Shown here one piece after another: positions 7,465 through 14,414 of a stretch of 24,037 nucleotides of DNA. How positions within the stretch are numbered: the stretch's first letter is position 1; every line of letters begins with the position of its first letter. The translations under genes and the position numbers were made by a program. This DNA comes from Chloroflexota bacterium. Lineage in GTDB: Bacteria; Chloroflexota; Chloroflexia; Thermomicrobiales; UBA6265. The stretch spans positions 1 through 24,037 of the forward strand of contig JAEWEG010000070.1 in assembly GCA_023389575.1 (NCBI GenBank), in the 5' to 3' direction. The notes beneath the pieces are model-generated. The model saw only the letters and a program-made list of their open reading frames with translations, was not told where the DNA came from and ran no database searches.

Positions 7465-9027
7465 ATGCCCCTCGATCTCGATCAACGCCTGACCGCCGCT
7501 GGCGAATCCAGCCCCATCGTGCCCGGCTGGCCATGGGATCGCCCCGACTACACATCGCTCGGCGCGGCGGTCCAGGGCGAAGCCAGCCGCTGGAATGTCC
7601 CGGGCATTGCCGTTGGCGTGCTTCACGACGGGGAGATCATCACCACCTCCACCGGTTTCGCGAACCTCGCCACCCGCGCCCCGATGACGGACGACACCAT
7701 CTCCCAGATCGGCTCGATCTCCAAGGTGTTCACCGCCACGCTCGCCATGATCCTCGTCGACGATGGCCTCCTGGACCTGGACACCCCCGTTGTCGAATAC
7801 GTGCCAGACCTCGCCCTGGCCGACCAGGTCGCCCGCGAGCGCATCACGTTGCGCCACCTGCTCTCCCACACCGCTGGCTTCGAGGGTGATCGCTTCATCG
7901 ACTACGGCCGTGGCGACGACGCGCTCGCCAACGCCATCGCCGATTTCGGCACGCTCCGCCAGTGGACCGCTCCCGGCGATCTCTGGTCCTACTGCAACGC
8001 TGGCTATTACCTCGCCAGTCGTGTCATCGAGGTCGTCGCCGGTGAACCGTTCGAAACCGTCTTCCGCAAGCGCCTCATCGAACCACTCGGACTCGAAACA
8101 GCGTTCTTTTTCGCCGAGGACGTGATCACCCGGCCACACGCCGTTGGCCATCAACTGCCTGAGCGAAACGACGGCCACCAGGTAGCGCACGGCTACTCGC
8201 TCCCCCGCCACGTGAACGGCACCGGCGGCGTGGTCTGCTCCACCCGTGAACTGCTGCGCTTCGCCCAGATTCACCTTGCTGGCGGGGAAATCGACGGCAG
8301 CCGTATCCTCTCCGCCGAAGGCGCCGCCGCCATGCAAACACCGGCCACCGAGGCTGGCGACTTCCACCGAAACTACGGTCTCGGATGGTGCGTTCACGAA
8401 TTTCCGGAGTTCCGGACCATCAGCCATGGGGGCGCCACCAACGGCTTCCGGGCCAGTCTCACCGCCGTCCCCGGAAGCGATTTCGCGATCGCCATTGTCA
8501 CCAACGGCGATGCCGGGTCGCGAGCGATCGCCGAAATCGAGAACTGGGCCCTCGCCCACTATCTCGACCTGAGCCGGCCCAAGCCAGACCCGGTCAAGCT
8601 CTCGAAGAAGAAGCTCTCCGCGTTCGCCGGATCGTATGGCCGCCACGATGGCACCTCCCAGGTCGTGGTTGTGGATGACCATCTCGACCTGACCATCGAG
8701 GCGAGAGACGAGGAATCGGGCGAGGTGGAATCGACGACCACCTATCCGCTGTTCCCGGTCGGCGAGAGTCGATTCATGATTCCGGACGGTCCTGCGAAAG
8801 GCGGCATCGTGGACTTCATCGAGTACACCGGCAACGGTGAACCCCAGCGCCTCATCCGATGGGGTGGCCGGCTCGCCATGCACGAGGACAACGACAAACC
8901 GGCAAAGGGAAAGAAGAAGAGCAAGGTGGCCGAGCGAGCCGAGAAGATCAAGAAGGAACAGGCCGGCAAACCCGCGCCGAGCCGCCCATCCGGTCCGAAG
9001 AAGAAGCGGAAGGTCGTCAACTCGTGA
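7465..9027 (+). CDS. serine hydrolase of the beta-lactamase / penicillin-binding-protein fold, with lysine-rich tail
   Basis: A 520-residue enzyme of the class C beta-lactamase/EstB/D-aminopeptidase type. The three active-site motifs are present: S84-x-x-K87 in QIGSISKVF, Y176-x-N178 in SYCNAGYY, and H321-G-G in ISHGGATNGF. After the catalytic domain (to about 375) comes a smaller beta-rich domain (about 385-470), as in many such hydrolases. The last 45 residues are an unusual basic tail rich in lysine, ending PKKKRKV (511-517) then VNS. No signal peptide is seen, so it appears cytoplasmic, unlike true beta-lactamases; esterase or peptidase activity is likely. AGGAGG lies 10 nt before the ATG. 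The GTGA overlap with the epimerase gene shows an operon. Confidence 0.88.
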   Translation: MPLDLDQRLTAAGESSPIVPGWPWDRPDYTSLGAAVQGEASRWNVPGIAVGVLHDGEIITTSTGFANLATRAPMTDDTISQIGSISKVFTATLAMILVDDGLLDLDTPVVEYVPDLALADQVARERITLRHLLSHTAGFEGDRFIDYGRGDDALANAIADFGTLRQWTAPGDLWSYCNAGYYLASRVIEVVAGEPFETVFRKRLIEPLGLETAFFFAEDVITRPHAVGHQLPERNDGHQVAHGYSLPRHVNGTGGVVCSTRELLRFAQIHLAGGEIDGSRILSAEGAAAMQTPATEAGDFHRNYGLGWCVHEFPEFRTISHGGATNGFRASLTAVPGSDFAIAIVTNGDAGSRAIAEIENWALAHYLDLSRPKPDPVKLSKKKLSAFAGSYGRHDGTSQVVVVDDHLDLTIEARDEESGEVESTTTYPLFPVGESRFMIPDGPAKGGIVDFIEYTGNGEPQRLIRWGGRLAMHEDNDKPAKGKKKSKVAERAEKIKKEQAGKPAPSRPSGPKKKRKVVNS

Positions 9028-9773
9028 CGTCGATCCCGGCGGTTACCGCGCGCCAGATGGCCGAGGTCGACCGTCTCATGGCCAGCGATTTTGGTGTCGC
9101 CCCCATCCAGTTGATGGAGGTCGCCGGGGCGGCCGTCGCCACCTTCACGCGCACTTTCCGCGCGGATGGCGACGTTGCCGGCCAGCCGATCATGGCGCTG
9201 GCGGGCTCTGGAGGAAACGGCGGCGACGCCCTCGTCGCCGCCCGGCTTCTTCATGCCTGGGGGGCGCGGGTGACGGTGGTCCTGTCGAGGCCCGCCGATG
9301 CCCTCACCGGACTCGCCGCCAACCACCTCCACGCCGTCCACCGGCTCGGTATCGACGTGCTGGACGGTGAATCCCTGGAAAGCCTGCCCAAGGCCACGGT
9401 CGTGATCGATGGGCTGCTCGGATTCAGCGCGACCGGGGCGCCACGCGGCACCACCGCTCGACTTATCGACATGGCGAACGCGTCGTCTGCCCCGGTCCTC
9501 GCCATCGACCTGCCGTCCGGCCTCGATCCCGATACCGGCGTCGTGGCGGAGCCATGTATCCGGGCCAGCGCCACCCTGACCCTGGGCCTTCCCAAGCTCG
9601 GACTGCTAGCACCTCAGGCCGCCCCATGGGTCGGGGCGCTCACCGTCGCCAGCATCGGGGTTCCGGCCGGCGCGTATCGGCGCGTTGGCGTCGAGGTTCC
9701 GGACTCCCTCTTCGCTCGCGCCTCGTTCCTGCCTGTCCCCCTCTCCCACCAGGAGGACTCGCATGACCACTGA
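9024..9773 (+). CDS. nnrE: NAD(P)H-hydrate epimerase (YjeF N-terminal domain)
   Basis: A 249-residue stand-alone YjeF-N domain, which interconverts R and S forms of hydrated NAD(P)H so a dehydratase can repair them. Visible motifs: VTARQMAEVDRLM at the start, AGSGGNGGDALVAARLL (the family usually has GxGNNGGDGLVAARHL), VIDGLLGFSATGAPRG, and AIDLPSGLDPDTG. The start is taken as GTG 9024, whose GTGA overlaps the hydrolase stop; ATG 9057 is an alternative but would trim conserved sequence. The dehydratase domain (NnrD), often fused C-terminally, is absent, so the partner must be elsewhere. The 3' end overlaps the next gene's start by 11 nt. One asparagine in the glycine-rich loop is replaced by glycine, which may be neutral. 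Confidence 0.85.
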   Translation: MTSIPAVTARQMAEVDRLMASDFGVAPIQLMEVAGAAVATFTRTFRADGDVAGQPIMALAGSGGNGGDALVAARLLHAWGARVTVVLSRPADALTGLAANHLHAVHRLGIDVLDGESLESLPKATVVIDGLLGFSATGAPRGTTARLIDMANASSAPVLAIDLPSGLDPDTGVVAEPCIRASATLTLGLPKLGLLAPQAAPWVGALTVASIGVPAGAYRRVGVEVPDSLFARASFLPVPLSHQEDSHDH

Positions 9774-10605
9774 AAACCGTGCCGAAATCCGCACCCAGGA
9801 CGGCGTCACGCTCGCCACCGCGACCTGGGAGCCGGCCTCCCCGAAGGCGCTCATCCTTCTCGCCCACGGCCACGCCGAGCATATTGGGCGGTATCGGCAC
9901 ATGGTCGAGGCCCTCACCGAACGCGGGTTCGCGGTCGCCGGACAGGATCATCGCGGGCATGGCAGGAGCACTGGCGAGCGCGCCCTCGCCATGCGCTTCG
10001 ACGATTACATCGACGACTTCCGCCTGATGGCCGTCCAGGCACAGAAACGCTTCGTCAATCTCCCGGTCCTGCTCCTTGGCCACTCGATGGGTGGCCTGAT
10101 CGCCGCTCGCTACGCCCTCAGATACCAGTCCGACCTGTCAGGCCTCGTCCTCAGCGGTGCCGCCTTCACCATCGACGAAGGGGTCGCGCCACCCGTCAAG
10201 TGGGCCATGCACCAGGTCGCCCGGTTCTTCCCGAAGGCGCCCGTTCCCAGGAGCGACGAGGACAACCTGAGCACCGACCCCGCCGTACGCCAGGCGTTCA
10301 TCGACGATCCGCTCAACTACCACGGCAGCACGCGCATGCGCACCGCCTCGGAAATGGCAAGAGCTGGCGAGGATGCCCTTGAACGCGCTTCCACGCTGAC
10401 CATCCCGCTTCTCACCATGCACGGCGAGATCGACAAACTCACCAGCCCGCGCGGCACGGAGCGCTTCTTCGAACGCGCCGGTTCGCCCGACAAGACCCTG
10501 CGTATCTGGCCCGAAATGAAGCACGAAATCTTCCACGAGGTCGATGGAGCCACGGTCATTGACTTTACCCTTGACTGGCTCGACGACCACGCCGCCACGC
10601 CCTGA
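9763..10605 (+). CDS. alpha/beta hydrolase, monoacylglycerol lipase-like (Hydrolase_4)
   Basis: A 280-residue lipase/lysophospholipase of the serine aminopeptidase S33 type. Oxyanion motif HGHAEH at about 35-40, QDHRGHGRS at about 61-69, nucleophile Ser108 in GHSMGG, acid Asp224 in HGEIDKLTSP, and catalytic His254 in EMKHEIFHE complete the triad. These match bacterial monoglyceride lipases. AGGAGG lies just upstream of ATG 9763; longer in-frame starts fall inside the epimerase gene. It is cytoplasmic with no signal peptide. It closes a tightly overlapping three-gene operon with the serine hydrolase and epimerase; a shared pathway is not obvious, since cotranscription in such genomes need not mean shared function. 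Confidence 0.9.
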   Translation: MTTENRAEIRTQDGVTLATATWEPASPKALILLAHGHAEHIGRYRHMVEALTERGFAVAGQDHRGHGRSTGERALAMRFDDYIDDFRLMAVQAQKRFVNLPVLLLGHSMGGLIAARYALRYQSDLSGLVLSGAAFTIDEGVAPPVKWAMHQVARFFPKAPVPRSDEDNLSTDPAVRQAFIDDPLNYHGSTRMRTASEMARAGEDALERASTLTIPLLTMHGEIDKLTSPRGTERFFERAGSPDKTLRIWPEMKHEIFHEVDGATVIDFTLDWLDDHAATP

Positions 10606-10755
10606 ACCAACACACCCCGCACCAACGGTTTCCGTTCTGACATTCGGGCCAATTCCCTATACCCAACGTCAATCATTCATGCCATGATTCGCGTGTTGGG
10701 TCCCATGTTTCCACAGAACCGTTCGGCATCTTTTCGCCTCGAAAGGAACTTCACC

Positions 10756-11274
10756 GTGCTCGCAAGTCTCAGGAAATCCGCCGTCATCGTCGCCGCGATG
10801 GCGACCATGACCTTCACCGTCGCCATGGCCCAGGACGCCACCCCGACCGCGGACGCCTACGGCGGCGAACTCGTCAAGGAAGTCCTCGTCTCCGAAGACC
10901 AGATCGAAGCCGCCCCAGGCGAAATCCTCTCGCTCACGCGCTACATCATCCCGCCCGGCGCCGAGCTCCCGGTCCACACCCACCCCGGTGTCCAGATGGC
11001 CTCGGTGGAAGCCGGCGTCTTCACGTACACCATCGTCGAAGGCGAGGTCTACGTCACCCGGGCCGATGGCACCGAGGAGACCTACTCCTCCGGTGAAACG
11101 GTTACCCTGGTGGAAGGCGACTCGTGGATCGAACCCGAAGGCATGGTCCACTTCGCCCAGAATCTCTCGGACAGCGAAGTGATTCTCATCTCCGCCGCCT
11201 TGATGGACGCCGACGAGAACGCCACCATCCTCGTCGACATCCCCGCCACCCCGGTGGCAACCCCGGCGGCGTGA
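10756..11274 (+). CDS. exported cupin-domain protein
   Basis: A 172-residue protein with a Sec signal peptide (basic LASLRKS, hydrophobic core, cleavage likely after TVAMA before QD). GTG 10756 is chosen because AAAGGA lies 8 nt upstream and the signal peptide begins there; ATG 10684 would put about 24 residues in front of it. The mature part is one cupin barrel: PPGAELPVHTHPGVQ supplies the metal-binding His-x-His, and the second cupin motif is around EGDSWIEPEGMVHFAQN. It ends in a disordered ATPVATPAA tail like the two exported proteins at the right of the window. Such single-cupin proteins may be metal-dependent enzymes or small-molecule binders; the substrate is unknown. A terminator follows. 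Confidence 0.82.
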   Translation: MLASLRKSAVIVAAMATMTFTVAMAQDATPTADAYGGELVKEVLVSEDQIEAAPGEILSLTRYIIPPGAELPVHTHPGVQMASVEAGVFTYTIVEGEVYVTRADGTEETYSSGETVTLVEGDSWIEPEGMVHFAQNLSDSEVILISAALMDADENATILVDIPATPVATPAA

Positions 11275-11299
11275 TCACCCAGGCCATAAGCAAAGCAAG

Positions 11300-11326
11300 G
11301 AGGGCGCCCATTGAGCGCCCTCTTTT
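11300..11326 (+). terminator. rho-independent terminator after the cupin gene
   Basis: GAGGGCGC (11300-11307), a 7-nt loop, and GCGCCCTC (11315-11322) form a perfect 8-bp stem followed by TTTT. It lies 25 nt after the cupin stop and just before the end of the convergent sulfatase gene. Confidence 0.85.
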
Positions 11327-11348
11327 GCCGCCATGGCGATGCTTGAAG

Positions 11349-12827
11349 CTACCCGCGCGCGTCCCGCGCGAAGGGCACCACGTCCCCGGTCTCCAGCAGG
11401 TGGGTCATCGTCCGCTCCCGCAGGGCGGTCAGCGTGGCCGCGTGCTCCGGCTCGTTGACGACATTCACCTGCTCGCCGGGATCGTTCCGAAGGTCGTACA
11501 ACTCGTCCGTCTCATACAGCCGGTGCACGTACTTGAACTCCACGGTCCTGCACATCACGGCCTTCGTGTGGGCGACATGGTCCTCCACCTGCGTCACCAC
11601 TCGTGGCCAGTAGAGCGACGTCGTCCCCAGTTCCGTCAGACTGTCGCTTTCGCAGGCATGGGCCTCGTCCCGCAGCCGGCCGCCCTCGCAGAACACCGCG
11701 TCGCGGCCAGTCTCCGTCTCCCCGGCGATCAATGGCAGCAGCGATCGCCCGAAATGCGTGTGCCGGGGCTCGATCCCGCAGATCGTCTCTACCGTCGCCG
11801 GGATATCGATCAACTCCACCAGCGCGTCCGTCACCCTCGGTTGGACCTGGTGCGTGACGGGCGGCTTCACGATCAGCGGCACCCGCGTCAGGCAATCCTC
11901 GAAGGTGTTCTGGGTCTTCTCCACCAGGCCATAATCACCAGTGAAGTCCCCATGGTCGGAGAAGAGGAACACGGCCGTGTCGTCGTACATTCCTGACTCG
12001 CGCAATGCATCCAGCACCATTCCGAACTGGTGGTCCACCCGGGCGCACATGCCGAGATAGGTCGCCCGAAGCTCGTCCCAGCGGTCCTCGCTCCAGCCGG
12101 CGAGTCCCTGGCGCTCGTGGATCCCTGCCAGGAGCGACGGCTTGTCCGTCCAGTCATCCGGCGCGGGTATCCGCTCCGGCAACTCCGACCGATCGATCGC
12201 CGAGAACCACGGGTCCTCCACGGCGTAGGGTGGGTGCGGATAACTCAGCGGCAGGTAGATGCAGAGTGGCTGGTCACCGTCGTACGACCGGATCAGGTCG
12301 ATCGCTCCCTGTACGTGAGTCCAGTCGCTGTCCCGGTAGACGCCGTCGTCGCCCTGGTCCAGCCTGCCCGCCTGGAACGAGTAGTACGAATCGCTGCCTG
12401 GCTCGCCCCGCCACTCGTCGGCCCTGTCCATCGCCCAACGCGGTCTCGGCGGCTGCTCCGGCACATACTTCACGTCGCAATACTCGTCGTAGCCGTTCTG
12501 GGCCGGAACGAGGTCGTTCTTGCCGCCCCACCAGACGAAATACCCTTCGCGCTTCAGCGTCCGCAACAGGCAGGGCTCGTCGGGCTGGAGCATGTGGAAC
12601 ATCGTCCGGTGCCCGCGCACATGTGGATACCAGCCGGTCATGAACGAGCACCGGCTCGGCGTGCAGACCGGGTTCTGGCAGTAGGCGTTTCCGAACGACA
12701 CCGCGTCGGCCTTCACCCAGTCGTCCAGCACCGGCGTTTGCGCGGCGGGATGCCCCATGTGCCCGAGCGCGTCCCCACGCCATTGATCCGGATTGAACAG
12801 CACCACATGCGGCTTGCGATCAGCCAA
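11349..12827 (-). CDS. type I sulfatase (formylglycine-dependent)
   Basis: A 492-residue sulfatase counted from TTG 12827. CTPSR at 55-59 is the C-x-P-S-R sequence whose cysteine is converted to formylglycine. The metal-site start is NPDQWRGD (Asp14, Gln15), and a later FSDHGDFTGDYG supplies the second Asp/His pair. It removes sulfate esters from saccharides or related compounds. TTG is preferred because AAGGAGG (12834-12840) stands 6 nt upstream; an ATG at 12878 would add 17 arginine-rich residues. No signal peptide is seen from either start, so the enzyme looks cytoplasmic. The maturation enzyme is not in the window. It lies about 260 nt downstream of the VOC gene, after hairpins, and may form one transcription unit with the GH78 cluster. 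Confidence 0.9.
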   Translation of the reverse strand: MADRKPHVVLFNPDQWRGDALGHMGHPAAQTPVLDDWVKADAVSFGNAYCQNPVCTPSRCSFMTGWYPHVRGHRTMFHMLQPDEPCLLRTLKREGYFVWWGGKNDLVPAQNGYDEYCDVKYVPEQPPRPRWAMDRADEWRGEPGSDSYYSFQAGRLDQGDDGVYRDSDWTHVQGAIDLIRSYDGDQPLCIYLPLSYPHPPYAVEDPWFSAIDRSELPERIPAPDDWTDKPSLLAGIHERQGLAGWSEDRWDELRATYLGMCARVDHQFGMVLDALRESGMYDDTAVFLFSDHGDFTGDYGLVEKTQNTFEDCLTRVPLIVKPPVTHQVQPRVTDALVELIDIPATVETICGIEPRHTHFGRSLLPLIAGETETGRDAVFCEGGRLRDEAHACESDSLTELGTTSLYWPRVVTQVEDHVAHTKAVMCRTVEFKYVHRLYETDELYDLRNDPGEQVNVVNEPEHAATLTALRERTMTHLLETGDVVPFARDARG

Positions 12828-12906
12828 TCTCGGCCTCCTTGCATTATCGCGAGCAAGCCCTCGGACGTCGGTCGCCATACAGGCATGCCCGAGAGCATCA
12901 CTGCCT

Positions 12907-12925
12907 GGTCGAGACAGGCTCGACC
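12907..12925. repeat. small perfect hairpin
   Basis: GGTCGAG-acagg-CTCGACC, 7-bp perfect stem, in the leader of the sulfatase gene about 80 nt before its start. There is no T run, so it is not an intrinsic terminator; it could be an operator or RNA structure. Confidence 0.45.
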
Positions 12926-13021
12926 GCTACCAGTGCTACGAGGCGAACGCCTTCCCCCGCGCTCGGTCGCGGCGAATCTCGTGCCTTCACCCAGCATGGG
13001 CGCGGAAGCCGGCACGCCCCC

Positions 13022-13060
13022 GGACAGCCACACGCTTGCCTTCGGCTCGCTGGGCTGTCC
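13022..13060. repeat. long interrupted hairpin after the VOC gene
   Basis: GGACAGCC (13022-13029) and GGCTGTCC (13053-13060) pair perfectly, and inside them CA/TG, GC/GC and GCC/GGC steps continue the stem to a TTC loop with small bulges. It lies about 30 nt past the end of the leftward VOC gene. No T run follows, so it may be an mRNA 3'-end stabiliser or attenuator before the sulfatase gene. Confidence 0.5.
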
Positions 13061-13089
13061 CTACAAGCGAACGGTCCTCCGTGTCGGTA

Positions 13090-13542
13090 TCAATCGTTCT
13101 CCAGCAATTCCAGGATCGTGCCGAGTTCCCTGGCGCCGTCCAGGTAGGCATAGCGCCCGCCGGTGTACTCACCGCGCTGGATCAGGGAGATGTTGTGGCC
13201 TTCGAGGTAGGCGATGGTCTCCGCCATGCCCTTGATCCTGAAGGCGATGTGGTGCAACCCGCCTCCGTGCTGCTCCAGGTGATCGCGCCAGGTGCTCGGG
13301 CCACTAACTGGTTCGATCAGTTCGATCTGCACCTGCCCGAAGTCGAGGAAGGCGAGCTTGGCCCGCGCTTCCGTCGGCTCTCCCGCGTACTCCGCCCGGG
13401 TCTTGTCGTAACCATCGGTCAGACGGATTGGAGGAACCTCCCGCCCAAATACCTCGGCCCACTTCCGGGCGGCCGCTTCAACATCCCCAACCACGATCCC
13501 CACCTGCGTGATGATCGTCATGCCGTCCGCGTCATTTCCCAT
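13090..13542 (-). CDS. VOC (glyoxalase/bleomycin-resistance fold) protein, methylmalonyl-CoA-epimerase-like
   Basis: A 150-residue protein with two beta-alpha-beta-beta-beta halves. Recognisable blocks are TQVGIVVGDVEAAARKWAEV at the start, VQIELIEPVSG in the middle, GGGLHHIAFRI, and TILELLE at the end, the arrangement of methylmalonyl-CoA epimerase-like VOC proteins. Three metal-ligand positions seem kept (Glu of IELIE, His of LHHIAF, Glu of LELLE). The first, normally His in a D-H-x-GI motif, is Gln13 here, so metal binding may be altered. GGGGGCAGGAC precedes the ATG. It lies 13 nt after the TIM-barrel gene in the saccharide cluster, suggesting an epimerase or lyase step on a sugar-derived acid (inference). 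Confidence 0.82.
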   Translation of the reverse strand: MGNDADGMTIITQVGIVVGDVEAAARKWAEVFGREVPPIRLTDGYDKTRAEYAGEPTEARAKLAFLDFGQVQIELIEPVSGPSTWRDHLEQHGGGLHHIAFRIKGMAETIAYLEGHNISLIQRGEYTGGRYAYLDGARELGTILELLEND

Positions 13543-13555
13543 GTCCTGCCCCCTC

Positions 13556-14398
13556 TCAGCCCTGGACGAAGGCGAGTCCTTCGCGTTCCGCCACCGACCG
13601 CACGTAGGCCGCCGCCAGGCCGTATTCCTCCGCGCTGGGAAGGTGCTCCAGGATGATCGGCGTGTCCGGATCGAGCCGGTTCGCCTCCCGCAGGAACACC
13701 CCGTAATCCAGGCCGCCCAGTCCCGGCCGCACCTCGTCGATGTGCACCGTCAGCGACTTCGACATCAGCGAATCCTTGGCGTGGCAACTGCGGATGTGCG
13801 GACCCAGCAGCCGGAAGCACTCGCGGATGAAGTCCGCGTTCCGGAAGTACCGTCCGGGGCTGTTGATCATGTTCGCCGGGTCCAGATGCACTGCGAATTG
13901 CTTCCGGTCGATCGCCTCGATCAGTCGAAGGTACGACTCCGGCGAGTCGGGGAAGACCCACGGCATCGCTTCCAGCGCGAAGGACGTCCGCGTGGGCTTC
14001 ACCGCGTCGATGATCTCCCGCGTGGTCTCCACGATCAGGTCGAACGTCTCCTCCGTTAGGTTGTCGGCGTCCGGGCCGTCCCACTGCTCGCTCCGTGAGC
14101 CCGCGATGTTGACGCAGCAGCGCGCGCCAACCCTGTCCGCCAGGGCAAGCTGGGCCTGGCAATAGGCGATGGCATCGCGTCGCTGGCCATCATCGACGCT
14201 GATCGGGTTGCTCCAGGCTCCCACCTCGCCGATCACAATTCCGACCTCGCCAGCAGCCGCGACATAGCGGTCCACCACGTCGTCACCGGCGGTGTGCTTC
14301 AGCGGGAACACCGCCGCTCCATACTGGCGCTCCTGGAGTGCGTTTACCCACCCCTCCGCGTCGCCCTCGTCGTGCCAAACTGGTCCACCAAGCCGCAT
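13556..14398 (-). CDS. sugar phosphate isomerase/epimerase-type TIM barrel protein
   Basis: A 280-residue member of the xylose isomerase-like / AP-endonuclease-2 TIM barrel group. Likely metal ligands lie at the strand ends: ALEAMPWVFPDS, HLDPANM, SCHAKDS and ILEHLPS, giving the usual Glu-Asp/His-His-Glu set. Members isomerise or epimerise ketoses and inositol- or sugar-derived compounds. I chose ATG 14398 because GGGAGAG precedes it and it lies 16 nt after the rhamnosidase stop; an earlier in-frame ATG at 14431 would overlap that gene. Its place between a GH78 enzyme and a VOC protein suggests it processes the released sugar. Specificity (rhamnose/rhamnulose versus other) cannot be read from the sequence. 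Confidence 0.85.
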   Translation of the reverse strand: MRLGGPVWHDEGDAEGWVNALQERQYGAAVFPLKHTAGDDVVDRYVAAAGEVGIVIGEVGAWSNPISVDDGQRRDAIAYCQAQLALADRVGARCCVNIAGSRSEQWDGPDADNLTEETFDLIVETTREIIDAVKPTRTSFALEAMPWVFPDSPESYLRLIEAIDRKQFAVHLDPANMINSPGRYFRNADFIRECFRLLGPHIRSCHAKDSLMSKSLTVHIDEVRPGLGGLDYGVFLREANRLDPDTPIILEHLPSAEEYGLAAAYVRSVAEREGLAFVQG

Positions 14399-14414
14399 CC
14401 AGAACTCTCCCGGG

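Noticed and set aside
7309..8883. 524-codon leftward frame antisense to the serine hydrolase
   Set aside because: Mirror of the third-position GC bias of the real gene; no motifs, and it would overlap the tetR start and both regulatory elements.
10671..10689. AATCAT-N7-ATGATT inverted repeat upstream of the cupin gene
   Set aside because: Short A/T arms, no second copy and no regulator gene beside it; not strong enough to call an operator.
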